Assembly: GCF_003173615.1 (NCBI RefSeq)
Contig: NZ_QGNA01000002.1
Span: forward strand, 62,001 to 126,000
Direction of reading: 5' to 3'
Length of the DNA stretch: 64,000 nt
Source: Falsiroseomonas bella
GTDB lineage: Bacteria > Pseudomonadota > Alphaproteobacteria > Acetobacterales > Acetobacteraceae
Both the position numbers and the translations under genes were made by a program. This document shows, piece by piece, positions 8,542 through 17,835 of this stretch. Position 1 is the first letter of the stretch; each line of letters begins with the position of its first letter. The notes under the pieces are model-generated. The model searched no databases. It was not told where the DNA came from and was given only the letters and a program-made list of their open reading frames with translations.

Positions 8542-8561
8542 ATCTGCGAATATGCGAAGAT
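8542..8561. promoter_or_regulatory. Candidate BigR/SqrR operator palindrome
   Basis: A 20-base dyad, ATCTGCGAATATGCGAAGAT, in which 8 of 10 positions are symmetric. It lies in the 58 bases between the leader peptide start and the repressor start, in a short AT-rich island (about 8538-8580) within very GC-rich DNA. A site here could repress both divergent transcripts, as known for ArsR-type sulfide sensors. That the repressor binds exactly this sequence is inferred. Confidence 0.5.
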
Positions 8562-8567
8562 GTCAAT

Positions 8568-8981
8568 ATGAAAACTATGACAAGCGATGCCGGTTTTCCG
8601 GTCGTCGACACCGTGACGGGCAGGCTGCCGGAAGGCGCCGACGCACCGGCCTTCCCCAAGCTCGACTTTCCCGAGATGGAAGCGAAGGCGGAGGAGGCGG
8701 CGCGGATGCTCGCCACCCTCGCCCATCCGAAGCGCCTGCTGGCGCTCTGCCACCTGTTGCAGGGAGAGGTCTCGGTCGGGCGGCTGGCCGAGATGGTGGC
8801 GCTGTCGCCGACGGCCCTGTCGCAGCACCTGGCGCGCATGCGTGACCTGCGCCTCGTGGAGACGCGGCGCGACGGGCAGACGGTGTTCTACCGCCTGGCC
8901 AGCCCCGAGGTCGCCGCCATCCTCGAGACGCTCTACCGCCTCTACTGCGCGCCGGCGGAGTGCGGGCCTGGCGGCGGCTGA
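8568..8981 (+). CDS. bigR: ArsR-family two-cysteine persulfide-sensing repressor (BigR/SqrR-like)
   Basis: A 137-residue winged-helix ArsR repressor. The recognition-helix region reads LSPTALSQHLARMRDL and the wing TRRDGQTVFYRL. Two cysteines, Cys61 (LALCHLLQ) and Cys127 (YRLYCAP), are 66 residues apart, matching the spacing in BigR (42/108) and SqrR (41/107), where persulfide or polysulfide links them and releases DNA. Metal-binding motifs of classical ArsR proteins are absent. ATG 8568 is preferred; 8577 is a second in-frame ATG. The gene is divergent from the sulfur operon and its end overlaps the end of the Rrf2 gene by 40 bases. Confidence 0.85.
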   Translation: MKTMTSDAGFPVVDTVTGRLPEGADAPAFPKLDFPEMEAKAEEAARMLATLAHPKRLLALCHLLQGEVSVGRLAEMVALSPTALSQHLARMRDLRLVETRRDGQTVFYRLASPEVAAILETLYRLYCAPAECGPGGG

Positions 8982-9430
8982 CGCTGCTCGACGGCGGGCG
9001 CCGCCTGAAGGCGCTGCAGCAGCGCCTCCTTGTTCCAGGCGATGTCGGCGATCGTCATGTCGTCGAGCACGGCGAGGAAGGCGCGCAGCGCCCGGTGCAG
9101 CCCGCGCGAGAGATGGCAGGCGCCGAGCAGCGGGCAGGTGTTGGTGGCCGGGTCGAAGCACTCGACGAGCTCAAGTGGCGCCTCGGTCCAGCGGATGATC
9201 TCGCCGACCGTGATCGCCTCAGGCGGGCGCGCCAGGCGCATGCCGCCGCGGCGGCCGCGGATCGTCTCGAGATAGCCGCGGCGGGCGAGTTCGGTCGTCA
9301 CCTTCACCAGATGCGCCTTGGAGATCCGGTGCGCGCGCGCCACGTCCTCGACGGTGACGATCTCAGGCGCCCGCACGGCCGCGAATTGCAGCGTGCGGAG
9401 CGCGAAGTTCGAGAACTGGGTCAGCCGCAT
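8942..9430 (-). CDS. Rrf2-family transcriptional regulator (NsrR-like)
   Basis: A 162-residue Rrf2 protein starting MRLTQFSNFALRTL, as NsrR proteins do, with a winged helix (residues 1-70, wing RGRRGGMRLARPP) and three cysteines, Cys91, Cys99 and Cys105 (CFDPATNTCPLLGAC), which in NsrR ligate an iron-sulfur cluster that reacts with nitric oxide. GGGAGGG upstream supports ATG 9430. It overlaps the 3' end of the ArsR gene by 40 bases tail to tail. Its targets are unknown; nothing nearby is an obvious NO-detoxification gene. The last 20 residues are proline- and glutamine-rich and probably disordered. Confidence 0.87.
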   Translation of the reverse strand: MRLTQFSNFALRTLQFAAVRAPEIVTVEDVARAHRISKAHLVKVTTELARRGYLETIRGRRGGMRLARPPEAITVGEIIRWTEAPLELVECFDPATNTCPLLGACHLSRGLHRALRAFLAVLDDMTIADIAWNKEALLQRLQAAPAVEQRQPPPGPHSAGAQ

Positions 9431-9448
9431 GCCGGGCGCCCTCCCTAC

Positions 9449-9477
9449 AAAAAACGGTATTGCGTATGCCGGTTTTT
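9449..9477. promoter_or_regulatory. A/T-flanked dyad upstream of the Rrf2 gene
   Basis: Six A, then CGGTATTGCGTATGCCGG, then five T, 19 bases before the NsrR-like start. The arms are imperfectly symmetric. It could be an operator for autoregulation, or a short terminator-like hairpin ending the leftward NIPSNAP transcript, since on the minus strand the stem is followed by six T. The sequence does not decide between them. Confidence 0.35.
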
Positions 9478-9506
9478 GCGGGTGGGCGCCAGGATTCGAT
9501 TCGGAA

Positions 9507-9529
9507 GGCCGGGCCCGACGGGCCCGGCC
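9507..9529 (-). terminator. Perfect GC hairpin after the NIPSNAP gene
   Basis: Eleven-base arms (GGCCGGGCCCG and its complement) around a central A give a perfect inverted repeat, 8 bases past the NIPSNAP stop. There is no T-run, so it may be a terminator of the kind common in GC-rich genomes or a transcript-stabilising hairpin. It acts with the dyad at 9449-9477 to separate the two leftward genes. Confidence 0.5.
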
Positions 9530-9536
9530 GCCCGGC

Positions 9537-10154
9537 TCAGGTCAGGGGCGATCCCGCCATGGGCAGGCAGATCCAGCTCTGCATGTCCTCGCCGAACAGG
9601 TTCTCCGGCCCGCCCTTCGGCGGCCAGTTGCCGCCCTTCACCGCCTCGCCGCGAATCGCCGCGCGCGCATCGGTGCTGGCATAGGGCCAGATATGGGTGA
9701 AGCGCGTCGGCCCATCCACGGTGTGCATCGCCACCAGCAGCTTCGACAGCGCGAGCCGGCCGGGCAGCTGGTTGCGCCACGCCTCGATCAGCGGCGGCAG
9801 CCCGTGCGGCCGCACGCCGTAGCTCCGCAGCTCGTACACCGGCCCGTAGGCGCCCGGCTCGACCGGCGGCAGCCAGGAGAGCGGCATGTAGGTGTCGAGC
9901 TGCATGGCCGTCAGCCAGCCGCCGCCGTTGAACGGGCTCGCGCTCATCATCGCGCGGCGGCGCTCCGCCTGCACCTCCTCGGCCGAGGCGAAGCCGCGCA
10001 GCACGACCACGCGGTTGAGCGTGCCGAGATCCGTGCTCCACAGGCCGAGCAGCCGCCCCTTCGCGCCCGCATCCCCGCACCATCCGGGGATCGCCTTCGC
10101 GGCGGCGCCGGCGCCGCCGATCGCGGTGGTCAGCGTGGCGAGTTCGTAGAGCAT
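9537..10154 (-). CDS. NIPSNAP-family protein
   Basis: A 205-residue cytosolic protein with two ferredoxin-like alpha/beta repeats of the NIPSNAP family. The halves begin MLYELATLTTAIG and VYELRSYGVRPHG, and aromatic clusters such as HIWPYAS follow the family pattern. AGGAGG six bases before ATG 10154 is a strong ribosome site. Function in bacteria is unknown; in Alphaproteobacteria such genes often accompany catabolic or transport operons. Here the gene is divergent from an ABC importer operon, sharing a 140-base promoter region, which suggests a linked role or shared control. Confidence 0.8.
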   Translation of the reverse strand: MLYELATLTTAIGGAGAAAKAIPGWCGDAGAKGRLLGLWSTDLGTLNRVVVLRGFASAEEVQAERRRAMMSASPFNGGGWLTAMQLDTYMPLSWLPPVEPGAYGPVYELRSYGVRPHGLPPLIEAWRNQLPGRLALSKLLVAMHTVDGPTRFTHIWPYASTDARAAIRGEAVKGGNWPPKGGPENLFGEDMQSWICLPMAGSPLT

Positions 10155-10239
10155 GCGGTTCCTCCTGCCGGGGCGGTGTTGCGGCGCGCATGCTGGCCCG
10201 GTTCGCGGCGGAAGGGAATGCGGCCTGCGCGCGGGGGCC

Positions 10240-10268
10240 TCGACAGGATGTAGGCATACGCAAATACT
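10240..10268 (+). promoter_or_regulatory. Candidate sigma-70 promoter of the ABC importer operon
   Basis: TCGACA and AATACT are separated by exactly 17 bases in an AT-richer patch, placing a transcription start about 20 bases before the binding-protein ATG. It matches the consensus moderately (TTGACA/TATAAT) and is the best candidate in the 140-base divergent region. Confidence 0.35.
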
Positions 10269-10294
10269 GCTGCCATCCAAGCAGGAGCCCCGCC

Positions 10295-11638
10295 ATGACC
10301 ATGTCCGTGAAATCGCCGGTGCCGCGCCGCCGCGTCCTCGCGGGGCTGGCCGCCGCTCCCGCCCTGCTCGCCGGCATGTCGCCGCGCGGCGCCGCGGCGC
10401 AGGCCGGCGGCACCGTGAACTTCGTCGGCTGGTCCGCCGCGGTGGACCAGGTGAAGGCCCAGATCTCCGCCTTCGAGCGCGCGACGAATCTGCGCGTGAA
10501 CTACGAGAACTTCCCCTGGGCGCAGTACCGCACCGCGCTGGTCACGCGGCTGGTCGGCAATGCGCCGATCGACGTCGCATGGATCTCCGACGCCTGGCTG
10601 CCGGAATTCGCCGAGGCCGGCTGGCTGGCGGAGATCAACGACGTCCCGCAGCTCATGCGCTACAACGCCGAGGCGGCGGAGTACTGCACGCAGTCCATGA
10701 TCTATGGCGGCAAGCAGTATGGCCTCGCCTATTACGGCGACCACATGAGCTTCATGTACAACACGGAGATCCTGCAGCGCGCCGGCATCTCCACGCCGCC
10801 GACCACCTGGGACGAGGTCGTGCAGCAATCGCTGCGGATCAAGCAGCAGGGCATCTCGGAATTCCCGCTGCTGCTCTCGCTCGCGGCCGACACCTGGCTG
10901 ATCGAGTTCGTCTCCGCGCTCACCTTCGCTTTCGGCGGCCGCTTCACCGACGAGCAGGGCAATGCTGTCATGGCAGATGCCAATCGCGGCGCGGTGCGCG
11001 CGGCGCGCTTCATGCGGGAGGCGATCCACACCCACAAGATCGTCTCTGCCGGCGCGGTGGAGACGCCGGAGATCAACGGGCTGCGTGCGATGGGCGGCGG
11101 TTCCCACGCCTTCGGCATCGTGCCGACCTATCGCATCCGCGCGCTGAACGATCCCTCGCAGGCCTCGGCGGCGGGCAAGATCCGCATCGCGCTGATGCCG
11201 AAGGGCGGGCCGGACGGCACGAACGCGACCTGCGGCTGGATCCGCTTCTACGGCATGACGCCCGGCGCCAAACAGGACCGTGCACGGCGCGAGCGGGCGG
11301 TGAAGTTCGTGGAGTTCTTCGGCGGCCGCGACACCTCGGGCGAATACTCGATGCAGCGGCTGCTGCTGACCGATGTGGGCCTGCCCACCTGTGCGATGCC
11401 GCTGGCGCAGGACCCGGTGGTGCAGCAGTTCTGGCAGCGCTGGGCCGGCGGCGGCGAGGTGATCGCGCAGCAGGCGACGCTGGCCAAGAAGAAGGACGTG
11501 ATCTCCCCCTGGTTCGGCGAATGGGTCGAGACCTCCAACCAGGCCTGGCAATCGGTCTGCCTCGGGCGCGCGGAGCCGGAGGCGGCGATGCGCACGGCGG
11601 CGGCGAAGTGGACCGAGCTGAAGCGCGCCTTCCGCTGA
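10295..11638 (+). CDS. ABC importer extracellular solute-binding protein (family 1)
   Basis: A 447-residue periplasmic binding protein of the sugar/glycerol-phosphate (UgpB/MalE) family. A twin-arginine-like signal peptide (RRRVLAGLAAAPALLAG, cleavage after AAAQA) precedes the lobe-forming sequence starting GGTVNFVGWSA. Motifs such as IDVAWISDAWLPEFAEAGWL and TTWDEVV are typical for family 1 binders. AGGAG seven bases upstream fixes ATG 10295. It begins an operon with two permeases, an ATPase, an oxidoreductase subunit and a dehydrogenase. The ligand cannot be read from sequence; an uptake substrate that is later oxidised by the two enzymes is an inference. Confidence 0.9.
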   Translation: MTMSVKSPVPRRRVLAGLAAAPALLAGMSPRGAAAQAGGTVNFVGWSAAVDQVKAQISAFERATNLRVNYENFPWAQYRTALVTRLVGNAPIDVAWISDAWLPEFAEAGWLAEINDVPQLMRYNAEAAEYCTQSMIYGGKQYGLAYYGDHMSFMYNTEILQRAGISTPPTTWDEVVQQSLRIKQQGISEFPLLLSLAADTWLIEFVSALTFAFGGRFTDEQGNAVMADANRGAVRAARFMREAIHTHKIVSAGAVETPEINGLRAMGGGSHAFGIVPTYRIRALNDPSQASAAGKIRIALMPKGGPDGTNATCGWIRFYGMTPGAKQDRARRERAVKFVEFFGGRDTSGEYSMQRLLLTDVGLPTCAMPLAQDPVVQQFWQRWAGGGEVIAQQATLAKKKDVISPWFGEWVETSNQAWQSVCLGRAEPEAAMRTAAAKWTELKRAFR

Positions 11639-11639
11639 G

Positions 11640-12566
11640 GTGAGCACGACGCTCGATCGGCGCCCTGGTGGTTCGGGGCGCCGCTGGCGCCTGGGCCTGG
11701 GCTACGACGAGCGCAGCGCCGCCATCCTGGTCTTCCCGGTGGTGGCGGTGCTGCTGGTCGTCGCGGCCTACCCGATCCTCTATTCCTTCTGGGTCAGCCT
11801 GCACGACATCGTGCTGACGCGCCCGCTGCGCCGGCCCTTCGTCGGCTTCGACAACTACCTGCGCATCTTCGACGACGAGCGCTTCTGGCTCGCGGTGGGG
11901 CGGACCACCTTCTACACGGTGGTGACGGTCGCCGTGACGACGATCCTGGCCGTGCTGGTCGCGCTGCTGCTGAACGAGGCCTTTCCCGGCCAGCGCATCC
12001 TGGCCGCGCTGCTGCTGGTGCCTTGGGCGACGCCTTCGGTCGTCAACGGGCTGATGTGGAAGTGGATCTATGATCCGACCTACGGCCTGCTCAATGCGCT
12101 GCTCGTGCAACTCGGGCTGCTGGAGCGATATCGCGCCTGGCTGGGCGACCCCGACCTGACGCTGCTGCTGATCGCCAATGCGGCGATCTGGAAGCAGATG
12201 CCGCTGGCCGCGCTGCTGCTGATCGTGACGATGAAGGCGATCCCGGACGACCTGTATCGCGCCGCGAAGGTGGATGGCGCCAACGTGTTCCAGCGCTTCG
12301 TGCATGTCACGCTGCCGGCGCTGCGGCCCGGCCTGATGCTCGTGCTGGTCTATGAGACGATGATCAGCATCCGCCATTTCGACCTGTTCCTGATCATGAC
12401 GCAGGGCGGTCCGGGCGATGCCAGCTTCACGCTCTCCTGGCTGATCTATGTCGAGACCTTCCGCTCGCTCCGCTTCGGGACCGGGGCTGCGATGAGCTAC
12501 GTGCTCGCGATGGCGACCTTCCTGCTGTCATGGGCGGTGATCCGTTGGCTGGGAAAGCGCCTCTGA
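11640..12566 (+). CDS. ABC importer permease, MalF/UgpA type
   Basis: A 308-residue inner-membrane permease with six predicted helices. The EAA loop that contacts the ATPase reads DLYRAAKVDGANVFQRFVHVTLPAL, near residue 205. The GTG start at 11640 follows the binding-protein stop by one base. It pairs with the next permease to form the channel of the importer. Confidence 0.92.
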   Translation: MSTTLDRRPGGSGRRWRLGLGYDERSAAILVFPVVAVLLVVAAYPILYSFWVSLHDIVLTRPLRRPFVGFDNYLRIFDDERFWLAVGRTTFYTVVTVAVTTILAVLVALLLNEAFPGQRILAALLLVPWATPSVVNGLMWKWIYDPTYGLLNALLVQLGLLERYRAWLGDPDLTLLLIANAAIWKQMPLAALLLIVTMKAIPDDLYRAAKVDGANVFQRFVHVTLPALRPGLMLVLVYETMISIRHFDLFLIMTQGGPGDASFTLSWLIYVETFRSLRFGTGAAMSYVLAMATFLLSWAVIRWLGKRL

Positions 12567-13486
12567 TGGCCGGGCGTCCCGTCGCACCCCGGATCGGCCG
12601 CGCGCTGCTGCTGGCCTTCTTCTCGGCGCTGTTCGTGCTGTATGTCGCGGGACCGGTGGCATGGCTCGTCTCCTCCTCGCTGCAGACGGAAGCGCAGATC
12701 ACCGCGGTGCCGCCGAACTGGCTGCCGCCCGAGCTGAACTTCGGCAATTTCGACGCCATCCTGAACGCCGCCGAGCGCCAGGTGACCTATGAGACACGTC
12801 GCCAGGGCGACCCCGCGACGGGCGGCTTCCTTCCGTCCGGCGCGGCGAACCTCATCCCCTCGCTGTGGAACAGCCTGACGGTCGGGGTTTGGGTCGCGGT
12901 GCTGAACCTGCTGCTGTCCATCACCGCGGCCTATGCGATCGCGGTGATCGACTTCCGCGGGCGCCGCGTCACGCTCTACACAGTGCTGGCGACGCGCGTT
13001 GTGCCGGACATCGCACTGATCGTGCCGCTGTTCCTGGTGGTGCGGAACCTCGGGTTGATCAACACGCTCGGCGCGCTGGTGGTCACCTATCTCGCCATCA
13101 CCGTGCCCTTCACCATCTTCATCCTGATCTCCTATTTCGAGGGCATCCCGCGCGACCTCTACCGCGCGGCGCGCATCGATGGGTGCGGGCATTGGGGGGC
13201 GCTGCGGCACGTGTATCTGCCGCTGTCGCTGCCGGCGCTGGTGGCCTCGCTCACCTTCGCCTTCCTGACCTCCTGGAACGAGTTCGTCTTCGCGCTGGTG
13301 CTGACGCAGAACGTCGCGGCGCAGACGCTGCCGATCGTCATCTCGGGATTCGTGATGGACTTCACCACCAGCTTCTCCTTCGTGAACGCGGCGGGCGTCA
13401 TCGCCATCATCCCGCCGGTGCTGATGGCGGTGCTGTTCCAGCGCTACATCGTCTCCGGCCTCACTGCCGGCGCGGTGAAGGGGTAA
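12566..13486 (+). CDS. ABC importer permease, MalG/UgpE type
   Basis: A 306-residue permease with six membrane segments and the EAA loop DLYRAARIDGCGHWGALRHVYLPL. The ATG at 12566 overlaps the previous stop as TGATG. About 60 residues in the periplasmic loop after helix 1 (VPPNWLPPELNFGNF onward) include a charged insertion, as is usual for MalG-type subunits. It is the partner of the upstream permease. Confidence 0.92.
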   Translation: MAGRPVAPRIGRALLLAFFSALFVLYVAGPVAWLVSSSLQTEAQITAVPPNWLPPELNFGNFDAILNAAERQVTYETRRQGDPATGGFLPSGAANLIPSLWNSLTVGVWVAVLNLLLSITAAYAIAVIDFRGRRVTLYTVLATRVVPDIALIVPLFLVVRNLGLINTLGALVVTYLAITVPFTIFILISYFEGIPRDLYRAARIDGCGHWGALRHVYLPLSLPALVASLTFAFLTSWNEFVFALVLTQNVAAQTLPIVISGFVMDFTTSFSFVNAAGVIAIIPPVLMAVLFQRYIVSGLTAGAVKG

Positions 13487-13490
13487 CGCC

Positions 13491-14548
<1,058 letters not shown>

Positions 14549-14552
<4 letters not shown>

Positions 14553-16918
14553 GCGTCCCGCCGCCCCCCGAACCGGGCGGCGTCCTCGGCCGTCCGCTGC
14601 GCCGGCGCGAGGACCGGCGCCTGCTGATGGGCCAGGGCCGTTTCCTGGACGACATCGCCGCGCCGCCGGGCTGCCTGCACGCGGTCTTCGTGCGCAGCCC
14701 GCATCCGCATGCACGGATCGGCGGTATCGACAGCGATGCGGCGCGCGGCGTTGCGGGGGTGGTCGCCGTACTCACCGGGCGCGAGCTGAACGCGCTGGTC
14801 GCGCCGCTGCGCATGGCGCCGCCGATCGAGGGCCTGCTGCCGATGGAGATGCCGGTGCTGCCGGTAGAAGCGGCGCGCCTCGTCGGCGATCCCGTCGCGC
14901 TGGTGCTGGCGGAGACGCGCATCGCCGCCGAGGACGCGGCGGAGCTGGTGCAGGTGGCGTGGGACCCGCTGCCCGCCATCGCGAGCATCGCCCAGGCAAA
15001 GGAAGCCGCCGCCCTCGTGGACCCGGCGGTTCCGGGCAACCGCGTCTCGCACCAGGTCTTCGCGACGCAAGGCCTCGACGCCGCCTTCGCGCGCGCGGAT
15101 CGCGTGGTGGAGACGCGCTTCGGCCAGCACCGCCAGACGCATGTGCCGATGGAGCCGCGCGGCGTGCTGGCGATCTGGGATGCGGGGCGCGAGCACCTGA
15201 CCATGCGCGTCGGCACCCAGGCGCCGCATCCCTATCGTAGCGCCGTCGCCGCGCGGCTCGGCCTTAAGGAATTCCAGATCACGGTGGACAGCCCGGAGAT
15301 GGGCGGCGGCTTCGGCCAGAAGATCATTCCGTTGCGTGAAGATCTTTGCCTGGCTGCCGCGTCCCGCCTGCTGAACCGCCCGGTGCGCTGGCGCGAAACG
15401 CGTGGCGAAAATCTCACCGCCGCGATGATGGCGCGCGAGGAGATCGTCACCACCCGCGCGGCCGTCAGCGCCGATGGCCGCCTGCTCGGCCTCACCTGCG
15501 CCATCGAGGCCGATTTCGGCGCCTGGGCCTTCTTTCCCGCCAACTACATGGCGCGCGTCGTCGCGATGATCCTGCCGGGGCCTTATCGTGTGAAGGAATA
15601 CGGCTACGACGTGCAGGTCTGGCTGACCAACAAATGCCCCGCCGGCCCGATGCGCGCGCCGATGGCCGTCACCTCCTGGATCATGGAGGGGACGATGGAC
15701 GCCATCGCGCGCGAACTCGACCTCGATCCGCTGGATGTGCGGCGGATCAACTCCATCGCCGACGCCGACCTGCCCTTCATCACCGCGACCGGCGAGCGCT
15801 ACGACGCGCTGACCCCGCGCGCCACGCTGGATGCCGCCGCCGACACGCTCGGCTACGACGCGCTGCGCGCGCAGCAGGCGCAGAAGCGCGAGACGCTGCT
15901 CGGCATCGGCCTCTGCACCGTGGTGGAAAGCACCACCTACGGCTCTGCCTTCTACAGGTCGGCCGGCATTCCAGGATCGGGCCATGAGGTCGCGACGGTC
16001 CGCGTGGAACCCTCCGGCGCCGTCATCGCCTCCTGCGGGCTGATGGGATCGGGGCAGGGCTACGAGACGACGCTGGCGCAGGCCGCCGCCGCGGGCCTCG
16101 GTGCCGCCTTCGATGACCTGGTGATCCAGATCGGCAACAGCGACATCGCGCCATACGGCATGGGCAGCCGCGGCAGCCGCGGCGCGGCGGCGGGCGGCGG
16201 CGCGCTCTACATGGCCGGGCAGCGGCTGAAGGCGAAGGTGCTGGCGATCGCCGCGGCGATGCTCGACCTCAACAGCGCCGACGGTCTCGACCTGCGCGAA
16301 GGTCGCGTGCTGCGCCAGGTGGAAGGCGCCTGGGCCGACACGGGCCTCACGCTCGCGCAGGTGGCGCGCACCGCGCATCTCGATCCGCTGCGCCTGCCGC
16401 CGGGCATGGAGCCCGGGCTGCACACGGTGCTCGCCTTCGATCCGCCGGCGATGACCTACACCAACAGCACGCATGCCTGCGCGGTGGAGATCGAGCCCGC
16501 CACCGGCGCGCTGCGCATCCTGCGCTACGTCGTCGCCGAGGATTCCGGCACGCGCATCAACCCGCTCGTCGTCGAGGGCCAGACGCATGGCGCGACGGCG
16601 ATGGGCCTGTCGGGCGCCATGATGGAGCACGCCGCCTATGGCGAGGACGGCCAGGCGCTCGCCGGTTCCTTCATGGACTACGCCCTTGCGCGCGCCGCCG
16701 ATCTGCCCGATTTCACGCTCTCCCACCACGACACGCCGAACCCGCGCACGCCGGCCGGGATCAAGGGCATGGCGGAGGGCGGGACGATGGGCGGCATCGG
16801 CGCGCTGATGAACGCCGTCAACGACGCGCTGGCGCAGACCGGCGCGCATCTCGAAAGCCAGCCGGCGACGCCGGCCCGCATCTGGGCGGCGCTGCAGGCC
16901 GCGAAGGACAAGGCATGA
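14549..16918 (+). CDS. Molybdenum hydroxylase large subunit (xanthine dehydrogenase/CoxL family), orphan
   Basis: A 789-residue molybdopterin-binding subunit of the xanthine dehydrogenase/CO dehydrogenase superfamily, which hydroxylates C-H bonds or oxidises aldehydes with Mo-cytosine dinucleotide. The cofactor loops GGGFGQKI (about residue 252) and GSRGSRGAAAGGGA are present, and the catalytic Glu lies in KGMAEGGTMGGIGA near the C-terminus. At the active-site loop it reads CPAGPMRAPM, neither the AYRCSFR of true CO dehydrogenase nor the AYRGAGR of form II. The [2Fe-2S] and FAD subunits normally encoded next to it are absent from the whole window. It overlaps the ATPase gene (GTGA) and the dehydrogenase gene (ATGA). 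Confidence 0.88.
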
Positions 16919-17793
16919 GCAACGACACGCTTCCCCGCATCGGCTTCATGGGGCTCGGCATCATGGGCGGCGCGATGGCCGGCCATCTTCGCGCCGCCGG
17001 CCATCCCATGACCATCGCCAACCGCTCGCGCGGGGCGGGCGTGCAGGCGCTGCTGCAGGCCGGCGCGACCTGGGCGGAGACGCCGGCCGCGCTGGCCGCC
17101 GCCTCCGACATCGTCATCACCATCGTGGGCTTCCCGCAGGATGTGGAGCAGGTCTGGCTCGGTGCCGATGGCCTGTTGGCCGGCGCCAAGCCCGGCACGC
17201 TGCTGATCGACATGACCACCTCCTCGCCGCGCCTGGCTGTGGCGCTGGCCGAGAAGGCCGCGTCGCGGGGCTGCGCGGCGCTGGATGCGCCGGTCTCCGG
17301 CGGCGATGTCGGCGCGCGCAACGCGGCGCTCTCCATCATGGTCGGCGGCGCGGCGGACGCGTTCGCGCGCGCGCAACCCGTGTTCGAGAAAATGGGCAAG
17401 ACGATCCGCCACATGGGCGGGCCGGGCGCCGGCCAGCACACCAAGATGGCGAACCAGATCGCCATCGCCTCCGCCGTGATGGGCGTGGCCGAGGCCGTCT
17501 CCTACGCGCGCCGCGCGGGCCTCGATGGCGAATCGGTGCTGGCGGCGCTGGCGCCTGGCGCGGCGGGCTCCACGCAGCTCAACGTGATGGGACCGAAGAT
17601 GCTGGTGGGCGATTTCGCGCCAGGCTTCATGGTGAAGCACTTCCTCAAGGACCTCGGCATCGCCATGGCCGAAGCCGAGGCGATGGGCCTCGACCTGCCG
17701 GGCATGGCGCAGTCCCGCCGGCTGTTCGAGCGCGTCCAGGCGGAACTCGGCGGCGAGGTCGGCACGCAGGCGATCATCGCCGCCTATCGCTGA
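16915..17793 (+). CDS. 3-hydroxyisobutyrate dehydrogenase-family oxidoreductase
   Basis: A 292-residue NAD(P)-dependent beta-hydroxyacid dehydrogenase. The N-terminal Rossmann motif is IGFMGLGIMGGAMAGHL, the substrate loop DAPVSGGDVGARNAAL, and the catalytic Lys lies in GAGQHTKMANQ. Family members include tartronate semialdehyde reductase, 3-hydroxyisobutyrate dehydrogenase and L-threonate dehydrogenase; none can be singled out. The ATGA overlap with the molybdenum-hydroxylase gene shows they are co-translated, so they may act in sequence on an imported hydroxyacid or aldehyde. Confidence 0.88.
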   Translation: MSNDTLPRIGFMGLGIMGGAMAGHLRAAGHPMTIANRSRGAGVQALLQAGATWAETPAALAAASDIVITIVGFPQDVEQVWLGADGLLAGAKPGTLLIDMTTSSPRLAVALAEKAASRGCAALDAPVSGGDVGARNAALSIMVGGAADAFARAQPVFEKMGKTIRHMGGPGAGQHTKMANQIAIASAVMGVAEAVSYARRAGLDGESVLAALAPGAAGSTQLNVMGPKMLVGDFAPGFMVKHFLKDLGIAMAEAEAMGLDLPGMAQSRRLFERVQAELGGEVGTQAIIAAYR

Positions 17794-17835
17794 GCGCAGC
17801 ACGCGTGCGTCTGCCCGGCGCGCGCGACCTGGCCT

